64,000 nucleotides of DNA from Candidatus Scybalocola faecavium (GCA_018713145.1 DVFP01000019.1:1-64000), one strand, 5' to 3'; numbered from the stretch's first letter, positions 45,519 to 54,181 are shown. Made by a program: numbers and translations. The notes: a model not told the origin generated them from the sequence alone.

Positions 45519-45875
45519 TTACTCTGTCGCCTGTATCGCATCATACCCAGTCTCACCGGTACGGATCTTTAAAGCAGAGCGGATCTCATAGGTAAAGATC
45601 TTTCCGTCGCCCACCTCTCCGGTGAAGGCTGCCTCTTTAATGGCTTTAATGGTTTTTTCCTCCCATTCCTCAGAGGATACCACGATTTCAAACTTGATCT
45701 TTGGAAGCATCTGGGGCTCTACCTCCATCCCCCGGACAACCTCCTTATAGCCTTTCTGGGCGCCGCAGCCCATGACCTGATAAACTGTAATACCGTTGAC
45801 ATCGATAGCATTTAAAGCAGCCTTTACATCCTCAAACTTTTCCTCCCGGACAAAGGCTTCGATTTTAATCATCAT
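45519..45875 (-). CDS. glnB: P-II nitrogen regulatory protein
   Basis: 118 residues, the standard size. Ferredoxin-like core KIEAFVREEKFEDVKAAL, T-loop beginning VMGCGAQKGYKEVVRG, and the C-terminal B and C loops with GDGKIFTYEI and IRTGETGYDAI. It senses 2-oxoglutarate and ATP/ADP and plugs the ammonium channel encoded 19 nt upstream in the same operon, so GlnK-like function is likely. The T-loop is unusual in that Tyr of the classic uridylylation motif is not in the standard context. Confidence 0.93.
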   Translation of the reverse strand: MMIKIEAFVREEKFEDVKAALNAIDVNGITVYQVMGCGAQKGYKEVVRGMEVEPQMLPKIKFEIVVSSEEWEEKTIKAIKEAAFTGEVGDGKIFTYEIRSALKIRTGETGYDAIQATE

Positions 45876-45894
45876 GGCAATAACCTCCCTTTAA

Positions 45895-47133
45895 TTAATC
45901 AAGACCGTTAAAGCTTGGATATGCCTGCTCGCCGTGCTGTGAAATATCCAGGCCAACCTGTTCGTCCTTTGGCTCTACACGAAGCGGTGTAAAGATCCGG
46001 ACAATACCGGCGCAGATCAGTGTACCTACAACAGCAACGGCTGCTGTCACCAGAATACCGATCAGCTGTGCCACAAATAACCGGGTATCTCCAAAAACAA
46101 GTCCGTCCCACTGAGCTACATCATTAATGGAGGACTGAGCAAAAAGTCCTGTGGCAATGCCGCCCCAAATACCGCCGATGCCATGGCATCCAAAAGCATC
46201 CAACGCATCATCGATCTTAAGCTTTTTCTTAACAAGAGCCACACCAAAATAGCAGATGGGGCTTACAAGGAAGCCGATAATAAAAGATGCCCAGATAGGT
46301 ACAAATCCGGCTCCCGGGGTAATGGCCACCAGACCGACAACCAGACCGGTGGACGCACCTACCAGTGTAGGTTTGCCTTCCTTAAGCACATCAATAAGCA
46401 TCCAGGAAAGGAGCGCACATGCTGCGGAAATAGCGCTGGTCATAAAAGCGTGGGCTGCAAGACCGTTGGCCCCCAGGGCGCTTCCTGCGTTAAATCCAAA
46501 CCATCCAAACCATAAAATAGCCGCACCTAATACAACAAATGGAATGTTATGGATACGATAAGTCACTTTTTCATAGCCCTTTCTTCTGCCAAGCAAAATA
46601 GCAAGCACAAGAGCGCTGACACCGGAGCTGATATGGACTACATTGCCGCCGGCAAAATCCACAGAACCGATAGATGCCAGGAATCCCCCTTCGCCCCATA
46701 CCATATGAGCCATAGGGTAATAAACAACAATAGACCAAAGCAAAATAAAGAAGAACAACGCCTTAAACCGCATACGTCCTACCAGAGCGCCGGTAATAAG
46801 CGCCGGTGTGATCATGGCAAACATCATCTGAAAAGCGCAGTATACAAGGTGAGGGATATTATCCGCATAAGGGCCTGCCTCCATGCCTACGCCGTTTAAA
46901 CCAAACCACCGGAAATCGCCGATAATTCCGGCATGATTGCCGCCGAAAGCCAGCGAGTACCCGAAAAGGGTCCACATAACAACAGAAAGCCCCATAATGG
47001 CCACACATGCCATCATCGTATTCACTACATTTTTCCGCCTTACAAGTCCGCCATAAAAAAATGCAAGGCCCGGGGTCATAAAGAACACTAATGCCGCCGA
47101 AACAAGAATAAAAGCTGTATCTCCACTATTCAT
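45895..47133 (-). CDS. amtB: Ammonium transporter
   Basis: 412 residues, eleven predicted helices. Signature motifs: TPGLAFFYGGLVRRKNVVNT near 19-38 (in parts), the phenylalanine gate, and the twin-histidine regions DFAGGNVVHISSGV and FGCHGIGGIWGG. It conducts ammonium at low external supply and is closed by the P-II protein encoded next to it. GGAGG precedes the ATG. A leader terminator lies between promoter and gene. Confidence 0.96.
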   Translation of the reverse strand: MNSGDTAFILVSAALVFFMTPGLAFFYGGLVRRKNVVNTMMACVAIMGLSVVMWTLFGYSLAFGGNHAGIIGDFRWFGLNGVGMEAGPYADNIPHLVYCAFQMMFAMITPALITGALVGRMRFKALFFFILLWSIVVYYPMAHMVWGEGGFLASIGSVDFAGGNVVHISSGVSALVLAILLGRRKGYEKVTYRIHNIPFVVLGAAILWFGWFGFNAGSALGANGLAAHAFMTSAISAACALLSWMLIDVLKEGKPTLVGASTGLVVGLVAITPGAGFVPIWASFIIGFLVSPICYFGVALVKKKLKIDDALDAFGCHGIGGIWGGIATGLFAQSSINDVAQWDGLVFGDTRLFVAQLIGILVTAAVAVVGTLICAGIVRIFTPLRVEPKDEQVGLDISQHGEQAYPSFNGLD

Positions 47134-47193
47134 CTCTCTCTTCCTCCTAAACTTTTATTTCCTTACTTCGGTCAAATATACGTATACAAAACC

Positions 47194-47238
47194 AAAAAAA
47201 GAGGACGCAGATACCCTTTTTGAATATCTAACGTCCTC
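47194..47238 (-). terminator. Leader terminator (candidate attenuator) of amtB
   Basis: On the minus strand GAGGACG-tt-AGATA, an 11-nt loop, TATCT-g-CGTCCTC and then seven T: a strong intrinsic terminator. It lies between the amtB promoter and its ATG and starts about 6 nt after the predicted start of transcription. There is no minus-strand gene immediately upstream that would need it. Confidence 0.75.
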
Positions 47239-47250
47239 GTCATCTGTTTT

Positions 47251-47279
47251 AGAATATCACAATTATCCTTTTATTTCAA
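47251..47279 (-). promoter_or_regulatory. Promoter of amtB-glnB
   Basis: -35 TTGAAA (47274-47279), 17-bp spacer, -10 TATTCT (47251-47256). Confidence 0.65.
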
Positions 47280-47376
47280 GCATTTAGAAAAAACCGGCAA
47301 CAATTTTGTATATTTTTCTTATATGTTGCAAAAATATCCACTTTTTTTAGGTAATTTTAATAAATATAAATATCAC

Positions 47377-47698
47377 TTTTGCGCTACGGCAGCGACTATC
47401 GTATCCGGTTCAATGGCTGAACGGACAAAATTCCTTTCCTATTGTATCTATTCAGCAGTAATCTCTGCTGTTGTATATCCTATTGAAGCCCATTGGATCT
47501 GGGGCGGCGGCTGGCTCTCTCAGCTTGGATTCCACGATTTTGCCGGCTCCGCAGCCATCCATACGGTGGGAGGATTAACCGCATTTATCGGTGCTGCTAT
47601 GGTCGGCGCAAGAATCGGAAAATTTACCCGGGACAAAAAAGGTGGTAAAGGTCCGCACCGGTGAAGAAAATTTCCAGGCGCTTAAGGATGTAGAATAA
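47377..47698 (+). pseudogene. Remnant of an ammonium transporter joined to a P-II tail
   Basis: 47377 to about 47640 encodes a mid-section of an Amt protein: ATAATIVSGSMAERTKFLSY, then HWIWGGGWLSQLGFHDFAG, then HTVGGLTAFIGAAMVGARIG. It has no N-terminal third and no proper start. In the next frame the sequence continues as KVVKVRTGEENFQALKDVE and a TAA at 47696, which is the C-terminal end of a P-II protein. A deletion thus removed the end of amt and nearly all of the P-II part. It is on the strand opposite to the intact amtB-glnB operon and is presumably inert. Confidence 0.75.
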
Positions 47699-47720
47699 TA
47701 AATCGTCTGATTTCACTATC

Positions 47721-47752
47721 AAAAAATGCCTCCGGCCAAGTTTCGCCGGAGG
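47721..47752. terminator. Terminator of degV
   Basis: CCTCCGGC (47729-47736) and GCCGGAGG (47745-47752); on the minus strand CATTTTTT follows. It also suits plus-strand transcription of the remnant. Confidence 0.85.
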
Positions 47753-47778
47753 TATTTTAGTATACGATTTTTTTAATC

Positions 47779-48660
47779 TTAAGCATCATATTTTTTCACA
47801 AAACCAAAGCCCAGGGCATAGGGTCCCGTATGGGTCGCCACTGTGGCTCCGATCTGCCACACAGGCACATCCTCGCTGAGCCAAAAGGTATCTTTTACCT
47901 GACGGGCAAGGGTCTCCCCTTCCTCCCGGTCAATGTTCATACCCACGCAAAAACGGTAGTTATTAGGATTTTCCCCGGCCTTTTCAAAGTAGTCCCGGGC
48001 AATCTCAAGAAGCTTCTTTAAAGCCTTTGCCTTATTTCTGGCAATACCGCCGGAAAAGATCTCTCCGTCCTTCATAACGATCAAAGGCTTGATTCCCAGC
48101 GCGCTTCCGGCGATAAAAGCTACCTTGCCGATCCGGCCGCCCCGCTTTAAATGCTCCAGATTCCCAACAGTAAAGCAGATCCGTCCCGTAGGAAGGATAC
48201 GCTTTAAATGCTCTACGGCTTCTTTATAGCTTAACCCTGCATCCCGCATACGGACAGCTTCCAGCACGAAAAGCCCCTCATCCACGGTACACATCTTACT
48301 CTCAATGACCTTAATGTGGGCCTTGGGATAGGTTTCCAGCAAAATATCCCGGGCAGTCTTTGCCGCCTGATGGGAACCGCTGAGCTTTCCGGACATACAG
48401 ATACAGATGATCCCCTTTCCTTCCTCAAGGACCGGTGTAAAAGCATCCACATAGTCCTGGACGCTGGGCAGAGAAGTTTTTGGAAATGCATTTTCATCGA
48501 TCATCTTTTTATAATAAGCCGTAGTATTTACCTCCAGCTTTTCTTTTTTATATGTCTCCCCATCAAAGGACACATAAAAATACACTGGGTGGATGTTCAG
48601 TTCCTTCATCATCTCTACAGGAATATCACAGCCGCTGTCAGCAAAAATTTCAAATAACAT
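47779..48660 (-). CDS. DegV-family fatty-acid-binding protein
   Basis: 293 residues. DegV fold with ADSGCDIPVEMM near 6-17, the lipid-site motif FPKTSLPSVQDYVDAF near 58, and GRIGKVAFIAGSALGIKPLI. DegV/FakB proteins bind a fatty acid for phosphorylation by FakA. No fakA is seen nearby. GGAGG precedes the ATG. The TATAAT box at 48712-48717 is preceded by TGG (extended -10). Confidence 0.9.
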   Translation of the reverse strand: MLFEIFADSGCDIPVEMMKELNIHPVYFYVSFDGETYKKEKLEVNTTAYYKKMIDENAFPKTSLPSVQDYVDAFTPVLEEGKGIICICMSGKLSGSHQAAKTARDILLETYPKAHIKVIESKMCTVDEGLFVLEAVRMRDAGLSYKEAVEHLKRILPTGRICFTVGNLEHLKRGGRIGKVAFIAGSALGIKPLIVMKDGEIFSGGIARNKAKALKKLLEIARDYFEKAGENPNNYRFCVGMNIDREEGETLARQVKDTFWLSEDVPVWQIGATVATHTGPYALGFGFVKKYDA

Positions 48661-48757
48661 ATAAGGCCTCCAAAAGACATGGTTTTTAATACTACATCAA
48701 CTTCTTACGCTATTATACCACATCGGCAGCCATAATCATAGCCCTAAATTAAACCAA

Positions 48758-48795
48758 CAGGCAGCGGTTCATCCGGACGGATGAACCGCTGCCTG
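48758..48795 (-). terminator. Strong hairpin after the rhamnosidase gene
   Basis: Perfect 18-bp arms (48758-48775 and 48778-48795; core GCAGCGGTTCATCCG) with only 2 nt between them. The T tract that follows on the minus strand is weak (TTGGTTTAATTT). Probable terminator. Confidence 0.65.
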
Positions 48796-48832
48796 AATCA
48801 TTCCCCTCTTACAGGGTCTCTGCAGCCTGCGC

Positions 48833-51607
48833 TTACCTGGCCTTGATCTGACTGAGCTTTTCTCCTGCAGCCTTAATGTTTTCTGCAGGTATTCCCAGGA
48901 AAGGCATATGAAGCATATCATTTAAAGACAGGTTCATATTTTCAATATCATGAGCCTGGATCATGCCGGCTGCTGCAGGAAGATCTTTTTTAAGGATCTC
49001 CATTGCCTCAGGGCAGTTTGCCATTTGAGAAAGCCGGCTGTTCATGGTAAACATCTGACGGAAATCCCTGACCGGAGTATAGGTCTTATCAAAGCTTCCG
49101 GCTTCCAGTTCAAAGGCATCCCCATCATATCCGGGAAGGATCACTTTAGCTGTACAATTAAAAGGCACTTCCATATGAACGGTAACTTTTCCGTCCTCTT
49201 CGATCTTCCAGTTGGATACCCAGGTGCCGGAAGCGGATTTATAGGACGCCTTCATATAGCTGGTCTGCCAGCTGATCTGCGGCGCCAGAACAGCCTTGGC
49301 AAAGCCGGGAGCCGCCGGAGCGATGCCTGCAATATCTCTGTAAATATATTCCAAAACAGAGCCATAGGAATAATGATTTAAGGAATTCATACCAGTGCCG
49401 CTGATGCTTCCGTCATCTAAAAGAGAGTTCCACCGCTCCCAAATGGTGGTCGCTCCCAGATCCACACAGTGGAGCCAGCCTGGGAAATCATGGTTAAACA
49501 GCATAAACCATGCCTCATCCTCCAGACCGTTTTCTGCCAGGACACGGCACATCATCGTTGCCCCGACAAAGCCGCCTTTGATCTTGTGGGCATCCTTATC
49601 CAAACGCTTTTTCAGCCCATCGATCAGCCGTTCTTTATCCGTCCAAATACCAAAGTTTAATGCCACCATATAGGCCGTCTGGGAATCTATAGCCAAACGT
49701 CCGGTTTTTGTAAAATATTCATCTAAAATGGCCTGGCGGATATGGTCTGCCAGATCTTCATAATACCTGGCATCCTCTTCTTTCCCCAGGATCCTGGCTG
49801 CCTGAGCCACTTTTCTTGTGGAAGCATAGTAATAGCATGTGGATACATAGGCATCATCTGTGCTTCCCTTAAAGCTCTGCTCTGTCATACCGTCCAGAGC
49901 CAGCCAGTCCCCAAAAGTAAAGGCAAAATCAAACTGATATTTCTGGCCCCGTTCTACATCCTGGCGGGTGATCCAGTCTACCCAGTCCTTCATCAGAGGA
50001 TAATAGGTTTCCAACATTTCCTTATCCCCATAATATTCATACATCGTTGTTGGAATAAATGTGGCGCTGTCACCCCATACGCTGCTGCCGCCGTCCAGGC
50101 TGCCAGCCATAGGCGCGTAATGAGGAATCGATCCGCCTAAGATCTCCTGGGCCACCCTCAGATCATGCATATATTTGTCATAAAATGCCCGTGTGTCCAT
50201 ATTGTAGCTGGCTGTGGGGGCAAATACCTGGGCATCTCCCGTCCAGCCAAGGCGCTCATTTCTCTGAGGGCAGTCTGTAGGCACATCCAGGAAGTTGGAA
50301 CGCTGCCCCCACAGACAGTTGGAAATAAGCTGATTTACGCTGGCGTCTGAGGTTTCCAAAAATCCGGTGCGCTCCAGATCTGTGTGAACCACGCAGCCAG
50401 TAAAATCTTCCGGACACAGAGCCACCTCTGCCGGCCATCCGGCAACCCGCACATACCGTCCGCCAAAGAAGGTAAAGTGAGGACGAACCGTTTCCTCCCG
50501 CCCGTCAGAAATATAGACAAATGGAATAACAGCCTGTCTGTAGTTTTCATTATAGAAATTTCCCTGCTGAAGAACTTCTCCATAGGAAAGCTCCACCCGG
50601 GCACCTTTAGGCAAATGGCTCTTAAATGCCACATAACCGGCAAAGTTCTGTCCGAAATCCAGCACAGTTTCTCCGGCCGGTGTAGTGATCACTTCCTTTA
50701 CGGTTAAAGTCTCGCACACTCTCACCGGTGCGCTGAACCGATCTGCAAGGTGGTGAGATACTTCCGGATACAATTCTTCTTCCAGGCACACAGCCTTTTC
50801 TTCGTTATTGCCGCTTTCCCACAAAAGACGATTTAAAGTTTCAGCGTCATAAATGCCGCTGCTTTCCACATCAGAACCTTTATATTTCCATGTTCCATCT
50901 GTTGTGATCACCTGATGGGTCCCATCCCCATAATCTACATGGATTTCCGCAATGGCCGCCATATGATCCCCATAAATATTTTCCTGATACCCAAGGCCAA
51001 AATGCCCTTTATACCATCCGTTTCCGGTATAAATCTCAATGCGATTGTTTTCTCCCAGGAGCTCTTTTACGTCATAGGTCTGATACTGAACCTCCCGGTC
51101 ATAATCATTATAAAAAGGCGCCAGGTATTCATCTCCGATCTTCTTTCCATTCATATACGCTTCGTAACCCCCAAGACCGCATATATAGATCCTTGCTTTG
51201 GTTACCGATGTGCCTGCCTTAAATTCTGTAAAAAATATCGGATGATAAGTATCTTCCTTTGAAGTACAGATCCATTTTGCCTGCCATGGCTCATCCATTT
51301 TTCCGGTTTCAAAGGTAAAAATGTCGCTGACTGCTTCCTCTCCGTTATCTGCAGTCACAAAGATCCTGCAGTAATAGCATGTTCTCGGAGACAGTTTCAT
51401 ATCTACTTCCTGGCAAAACTGTGTCAGATTTTTTCCCTCCACACATCCGGCTATGGTCTTAAATTCCGGATCATAGGCTACCTGGATCACAGCGTTTTCC
51501 TGATATTTTCCTGTAAAATCCTCCACATTCCAGGAAATCTTTACTTTACGCAGACCAAATCCCATGGGATTTTCCAGACCGCACACCTTCATACGCGTTA
51601 TTTTCAT
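48833..51607 (-). CDS. Alpha-L-rhamnosidase, GH78 family
   Basis: 924 residues, cytosolic (no signal peptide). Beta-sandwich N-terminal domains (about 1-370) with the rhamnosidase N module (YICGLGGYEAYMNGKKIGD), then an alpha6/alpha6 catalytic barrel starting near 400 with DCPQRNERLGWTGDAQVF and containing DGGSSVWGDSATFIP and WERWNSLLDDGSISGTGMNS (in parts), then a C-terminal beta domain. It releases rhamnose from plant or bacterial glycosides. About 60 extra residues follow the usual end. An AraC-type gene lies upstream, and its mRNA leader contains three hairpins. Confidence 0.93.
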   Translation of the reverse strand: MKITRMKVCGLENPMGFGLRKVKISWNVEDFTGKYQENAVIQVAYDPEFKTIAGCVEGKNLTQFCQEVDMKLSPRTCYYCRIFVTADNGEEAVSDIFTFETGKMDEPWQAKWICTSKEDTYHPIFFTEFKAGTSVTKARIYICGLGGYEAYMNGKKIGDEYLAPFYNDYDREVQYQTYDVKELLGENNRIEIYTGNGWYKGHFGLGYQENIYGDHMAAIAEIHVDYGDGTHQVITTDGTWKYKGSDVESSGIYDAETLNRLLWESGNNEEKAVCLEEELYPEVSHHLADRFSAPVRVCETLTVKEVITTPAGETVLDFGQNFAGYVAFKSHLPKGARVELSYGEVLQQGNFYNENYRQAVIPFVYISDGREETVRPHFTFFGGRYVRVAGWPAEVALCPEDFTGCVVHTDLERTGFLETSDASVNQLISNCLWGQRSNFLDVPTDCPQRNERLGWTGDAQVFAPTASYNMDTRAFYDKYMHDLRVAQEILGGSIPHYAPMAGSLDGGSSVWGDSATFIPTTMYEYYGDKEMLETYYPLMKDWVDWITRQDVERGQKYQFDFAFTFGDWLALDGMTEQSFKGSTDDAYVSTCYYYASTRKVAQAARILGKEEDARYYEDLADHIRQAILDEYFTKTGRLAIDSQTAYMVALNFGIWTDKERLIDGLKKRLDKDAHKIKGGFVGATMMCRVLAENGLEDEAWFMLFNHDFPGWLHCVDLGATTIWERWNSLLDDGSISGTGMNSLNHYSYGSVLEYIYRDIAGIAPAAPGFAKAVLAPQISWQTSYMKASYKSASGTWVSNWKIEEDGKVTVHMEVPFNCTAKVILPGYDGDAFELEAGSFDKTYTPVRDFRQMFTMNSRLSQMANCPEAMEILKKDLPAAAGMIQAHDIENMNLSLNDMLHMPFLGIPAENIKAAGEKLSQIKAR

Positions 51608-51780
51608 AAAAACACCCTTTCCTTAAATGATTTTTCTCAGCGGCGTATCTTCTTGTCAGGCGAAAGCCTGACAAGAAGCATCGGATGTCCCTCCGATGTG
51701 AAAAAGTGGGCAAAAGCCCGCTTATAAGCAAGCTTAACCCATGCTTTTGCCCACTTTTTCCCGCCGTTTATGAACTGTTA
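51608..51780 (-). ncRNA. Hairpin-rich 5' leader of the rhamnosidase gene
   Basis: From the predicted start near 51779 the leader of about 172 nt can form: (1) a perfect 18-bp stem GAAAAAGTGGGCAAAAGC (51700-51717) with its complement at 51743-51760, ending in a T run; (2) CATCGGA/TCCGATG (about 51679-51698); (3) CTTCTTGTCAGGC/GCCTGACAAGAAG with a 4-nt loop (about 51650-51679). AAAGGGTG and the ATG follow. Hairpin 1 has the form of an attenuator. Confidence 0.55.
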
Positions 51781-51785
51781 CGATT

Positions 51786-51814
51786 ATTATACCTGTCAAT
51801 CTTTTAAGGGTAAA
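51786..51814 (-). promoter_or_regulatory. Promoter of the rhamnosidase gene
   Basis: -35 TTTACC (51809-51814), 17-bp spacer, -10 TATAAT (51786-51791), just downstream of the araC terminator. An AraC activator could compensate for the imperfect -35. Confidence 0.65.
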
Positions 51815-51865
51815 GACAAAAAAGGGACAGCCTTGCCATTCCCGCAGGGGAAATGGGGCCGTCCC
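51815..51865 (-). terminator. Terminator of the araC-type gene
   Basis: On the minus strand GGGACGGCCCCATT and AATGGCAAGGCTGTCCC pair over 42 nt with small bulges, and TTTTTTG follows. Confidence 0.88.
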
Positions 51866-51922
51866 TGAAAACTTATGAAAGCACCGGCTCGCCCGGCAGG
51901 CAGCTTTGCAAATCAAAACTCC

Positions 51923-52909
51923 TCATCCGCCGTGCTTCTGGCGGAACTGACTGGGCGTCTCTCCGAAAAATTTCCTGAAAGCCTGGCGGAAACCGGAAGG
52001 CTCCCCATACCCGACTCTGTGGGCGATTTCATTTAAAGGGAGCCGGGTCCGCTCTAAAAGCTCCCTGGCCTGATCCATACGGATCCGCATAATATTATCA
52101 CTAAAGGTTCTTCCTGTATATTTGCCGATCATCCGCTTCATATGCCGCTCACTGTAATGAAAATGCCCTGCCATATCCTTCAGGCTGGCGGTCCGGTAAT
52201 TCTCCTGCATATACTCTAAAAGCTGTACCGGGTGGATCTTCTCATCCGGATCCTTATCCGGCAGGATCACATGATTCCCGTGACTGCGCATAAGGACAAG
52301 AAAGAACAGCGTCAGCAGGGTATTCATCATATTGTTTTTATCCCCGCCGGACCGCTGGCTTTCCTCGTAAAGCCGGGCCAGATAATATCTTGTCTCCGGA
52401 TCATTTCCCGTAGCAAAAAGAAGGTAGGCATTGCCGCTCTCCCCGTAAAAAATATTCCTGAAAAATTCTGCCAGGATACTTCCGGAAGATAAAATACTGA
52501 AAAAAGAATTTTCAAAAGTGCTTGTGCGGATGAGATAGTTAAACACAAGCGTCCTGTCATCAAAAACTCCCAGGGCATGGAGGGCCCCGGGAGCGATCAG
52601 GCACACATCCCCGGCAGACATTTCCACCTTTTTCCCTGAAATCTCATTGGTACACTTGCCTTGAAAGGCAAAGACCATTTCAATAAATTCATGTTCATGG
52701 AAAAACAGAGGGGTGTACCGTTCATGACGGACCACGCTCACATCATATGGGCTGTCAAAAAAGTCCTGCTCCGCCATTTTATACGGCGCGGGATATTTCT
52801 CCAGCTCATCATCCCGGACAATGCCTGAAAAATAATTGTTTTTAAACCACTTCTCCCGTTCTGTCAGATCTTCCGGGATAAAGCACTGATCATCATAAAA
52901 AATGTCCAT
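51923..52909 (-). CDS. AraC-family transcriptional regulator
   Basis: 328 residues. An N-terminal cupin-like sensor (HEHEFIEMVFAFQGKCTNEI near 90, with MSAGDVCLIAPGALHALG) and a C-terminal pair of helix-turn-helices (about 225-325) ending in the family signature EIAHRVGYGEPSGFRQAFRK in part. It probably senses a sugar and activates the downstream GH78 gene. It lies 9 nt after the unknown 381-residue gene, at the end of the ispG-polC unit. Confidence 0.9.
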   Translation of the reverse strand: MDIFYDDQCFIPEDLTEREKWFKNNYFSGIVRDDELEKYPAPYKMAEQDFFDSPYDVSVVRHERYTPLFFHEHEFIEMVFAFQGKCTNEISGKKVEMSAGDVCLIAPGALHALGVFDDRTLVFNYLIRTSTFENSFFSILSSGSILAEFFRNIFYGESGNAYLLFATGNDPETRYYLARLYEESQRSGGDKNNMMNTLLTLFFLVLMRSHGNHVILPDKDPDEKIHPVQLLEYMQENYRTASLKDMAGHFHYSERHMKRMIGKYTGRTFSDNIMRIRMDQARELLERTRLPLNEIAHRVGYGEPSGFRQAFRKFFGETPSQFRQKHGG

Positions 52910-52918
52910 AGGCCTGTC

Positions 52919-54064
52919 CTATACCACCGGCGCGCCGGAACCCGGCCTGCCGGACAGATACGCGTGACTTACGCCGATCTTTGCCTTTCCCAGCTCCTTG
53001 GCCGACATTCCCCGATAGCACCACCGCTTCACTGTATAAAGCCATTCACCGCAGCTTTTCATTAAAGTATCCGTCTTTTTTGACGGGCAGGAGATACCGC
53101 TGTTCCTTAAGATCTCTGCCACCCGGCCAAGATCCGCGTTATCCTCCACCACACACATGGTAATATATCGCATCAAAGACGCAGCGTCCACATAGTCTTC
53201 GCTCAGTCCGCGGATACATTTTTCCACAGATTTGTACCAGGGATCTGACGGATCCGCCAGGTGAGCGCCATATATATCCATCTGTTTTCCTGAAGGCAGA
53301 AAATACTCCCGATCCCTGCACTGCCGCAAAATATTTCTGTACTGGATCCGGTTTTCCAGATCGTTGTGGATCACATACGCTTTATCCTGCCATCCAAGAT
53401 TCTCAGACTCCAGGAGATTATCCAAAATCTCGTTAATGGCGTCTGACAGTTCTTTCATTCGGTTCTCAGGCATAAGCTTTTTGGAAAGATCACTTTGGGA
53501 GGCCAGGGAAAGACTTTGAATCACAAAATCGGCAACTCTGTCCTTTTCAATAACGCCAAACAGGTTCAGACAGGACTTAAGCATCGTACGGATATACCGG
53601 ATAAAAAGCATGTTGTAGCTGTCATCACTTCCATTAAGCAGATCTGTAAACATCGCCTGCAAAGGTTTTGGAAGAACGATGATCACTGGTCCCTTTTCAT
53701 TCATAAAAGCGAACACCCAGCCCCTCTCTAAAAGCCGGTCGCATACGATCCAAAGATCTTGTGAATGCAGGGGATGCTTTAACATACACTCCTCAAGGGC
53801 ATGAATCTCCTCCCGGGTCAGATAGATCCTGTTTCTGTTAAAGGATTCCAGGATCCGCTTTTTCGCCAGGGCCTCCTTTTCTTTTCGATCCATTCCCTCA
53901 TACTCCACAAACCACGTATGTAAAATTTCATCCAGCAAAGGCTCCTGGATCAACGACAAAAGCTCATCCAGATCCTCTGTCACCTCATGAGACTGAATCA
54001 CATAGTTTTTTACAGCTTCATAGGCAGCGGTAAAGCTGCCCAGCCCATCATTCCAAAAATCCAT
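52919..54064 (-). CDS. Unknown cytosolic protein of 381 residues
   Basis: 381 residues, mostly helical and charged, no signal peptide and no membrane helix. No family recognised. The middle contains an RYIRTMLKSCLNLFG and a GPVIIVLPKPLQ stretch; the end is a short Gly/Pro/Ala tail. The gene lies between polC and araC on the same strand and carries the tandem leader repeat directly before its ATG (AGGAGGAAA, 7 nt from ATG), so it is clearly set up for translation. Confidence 0.65.
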   Translation of the reverse strand: MDFWNDGLGSFTAAYEAVKNYVIQSHEVTEDLDELLSLIQEPLLDEILHTWFVEYEGMDRKEKEALAKKRILESFNRNRIYLTREEIHALEECMLKHPLHSQDLWIVCDRLLERGWVFAFMNEKGPVIIVLPKPLQAMFTDLLNGSDDSYNMLFIRYIRTMLKSCLNLFGVIEKDRVADFVIQSLSLASQSDLSKKLMPENRMKELSDAINEILDNLLESENLGWQDKAYVIHNDLENRIQYRNILRQCRDREYFLPSGKQMDIYGAHLADPSDPWYKSVEKCIRGLSEDYVDAASLMRYITMCVVEDNADLGRVAEILRNSGISCPSKKTDTLMKSCGEWLYTVKRWCYRGMSAKELGKAKIGVSHAYLSGRPGSGAPVV

Positions 54065-54069
54065 AACAA

Positions 54070-54172
54070 TTTCCTCCTTTTGGGCATGTTTTTATGCCCA
54101 TATGGGTATCCCCTTGCGGGGTTTCCTCCTTTTGGGCATGTTTTTACGCCCATATGGGTATCCCCTTGCGGG
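54070..54172 (-). repeat. Tandem leader repeat (hairpin plus ribosome site), unknown-gene copy
   Basis: Two copies (54070-54120 and 54122-54172) of a 51-bp unit, period 52, with a single base difference. Read as mRNA: CCC-GCAA-GGGG (GNRA tetraloop), ATACCCATAT, hairpin GGGC-RTAAAAACAT-GCCC, then AAAAGGAGGAAA. The distal copy begins 10 bp after the polC stop. Confidence 0.85.
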
Positions 54173-54181
54173 CTTTCCTTT

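Noticed and set aside
47194-47238. The amtB leader hairpin as the terminator of degV
   Set aside because: degV has its own terminator at 47721-47752, and an amtB promoter lies between the two.
47323-47664. The 113-codon plus-strand frame as a real small ammonium channel gene
   Set aside because: It lacks the first helices and the second half of Amt, its first 18 residues are unrelated, and a P-II tail continues in another frame; it is a remnant.
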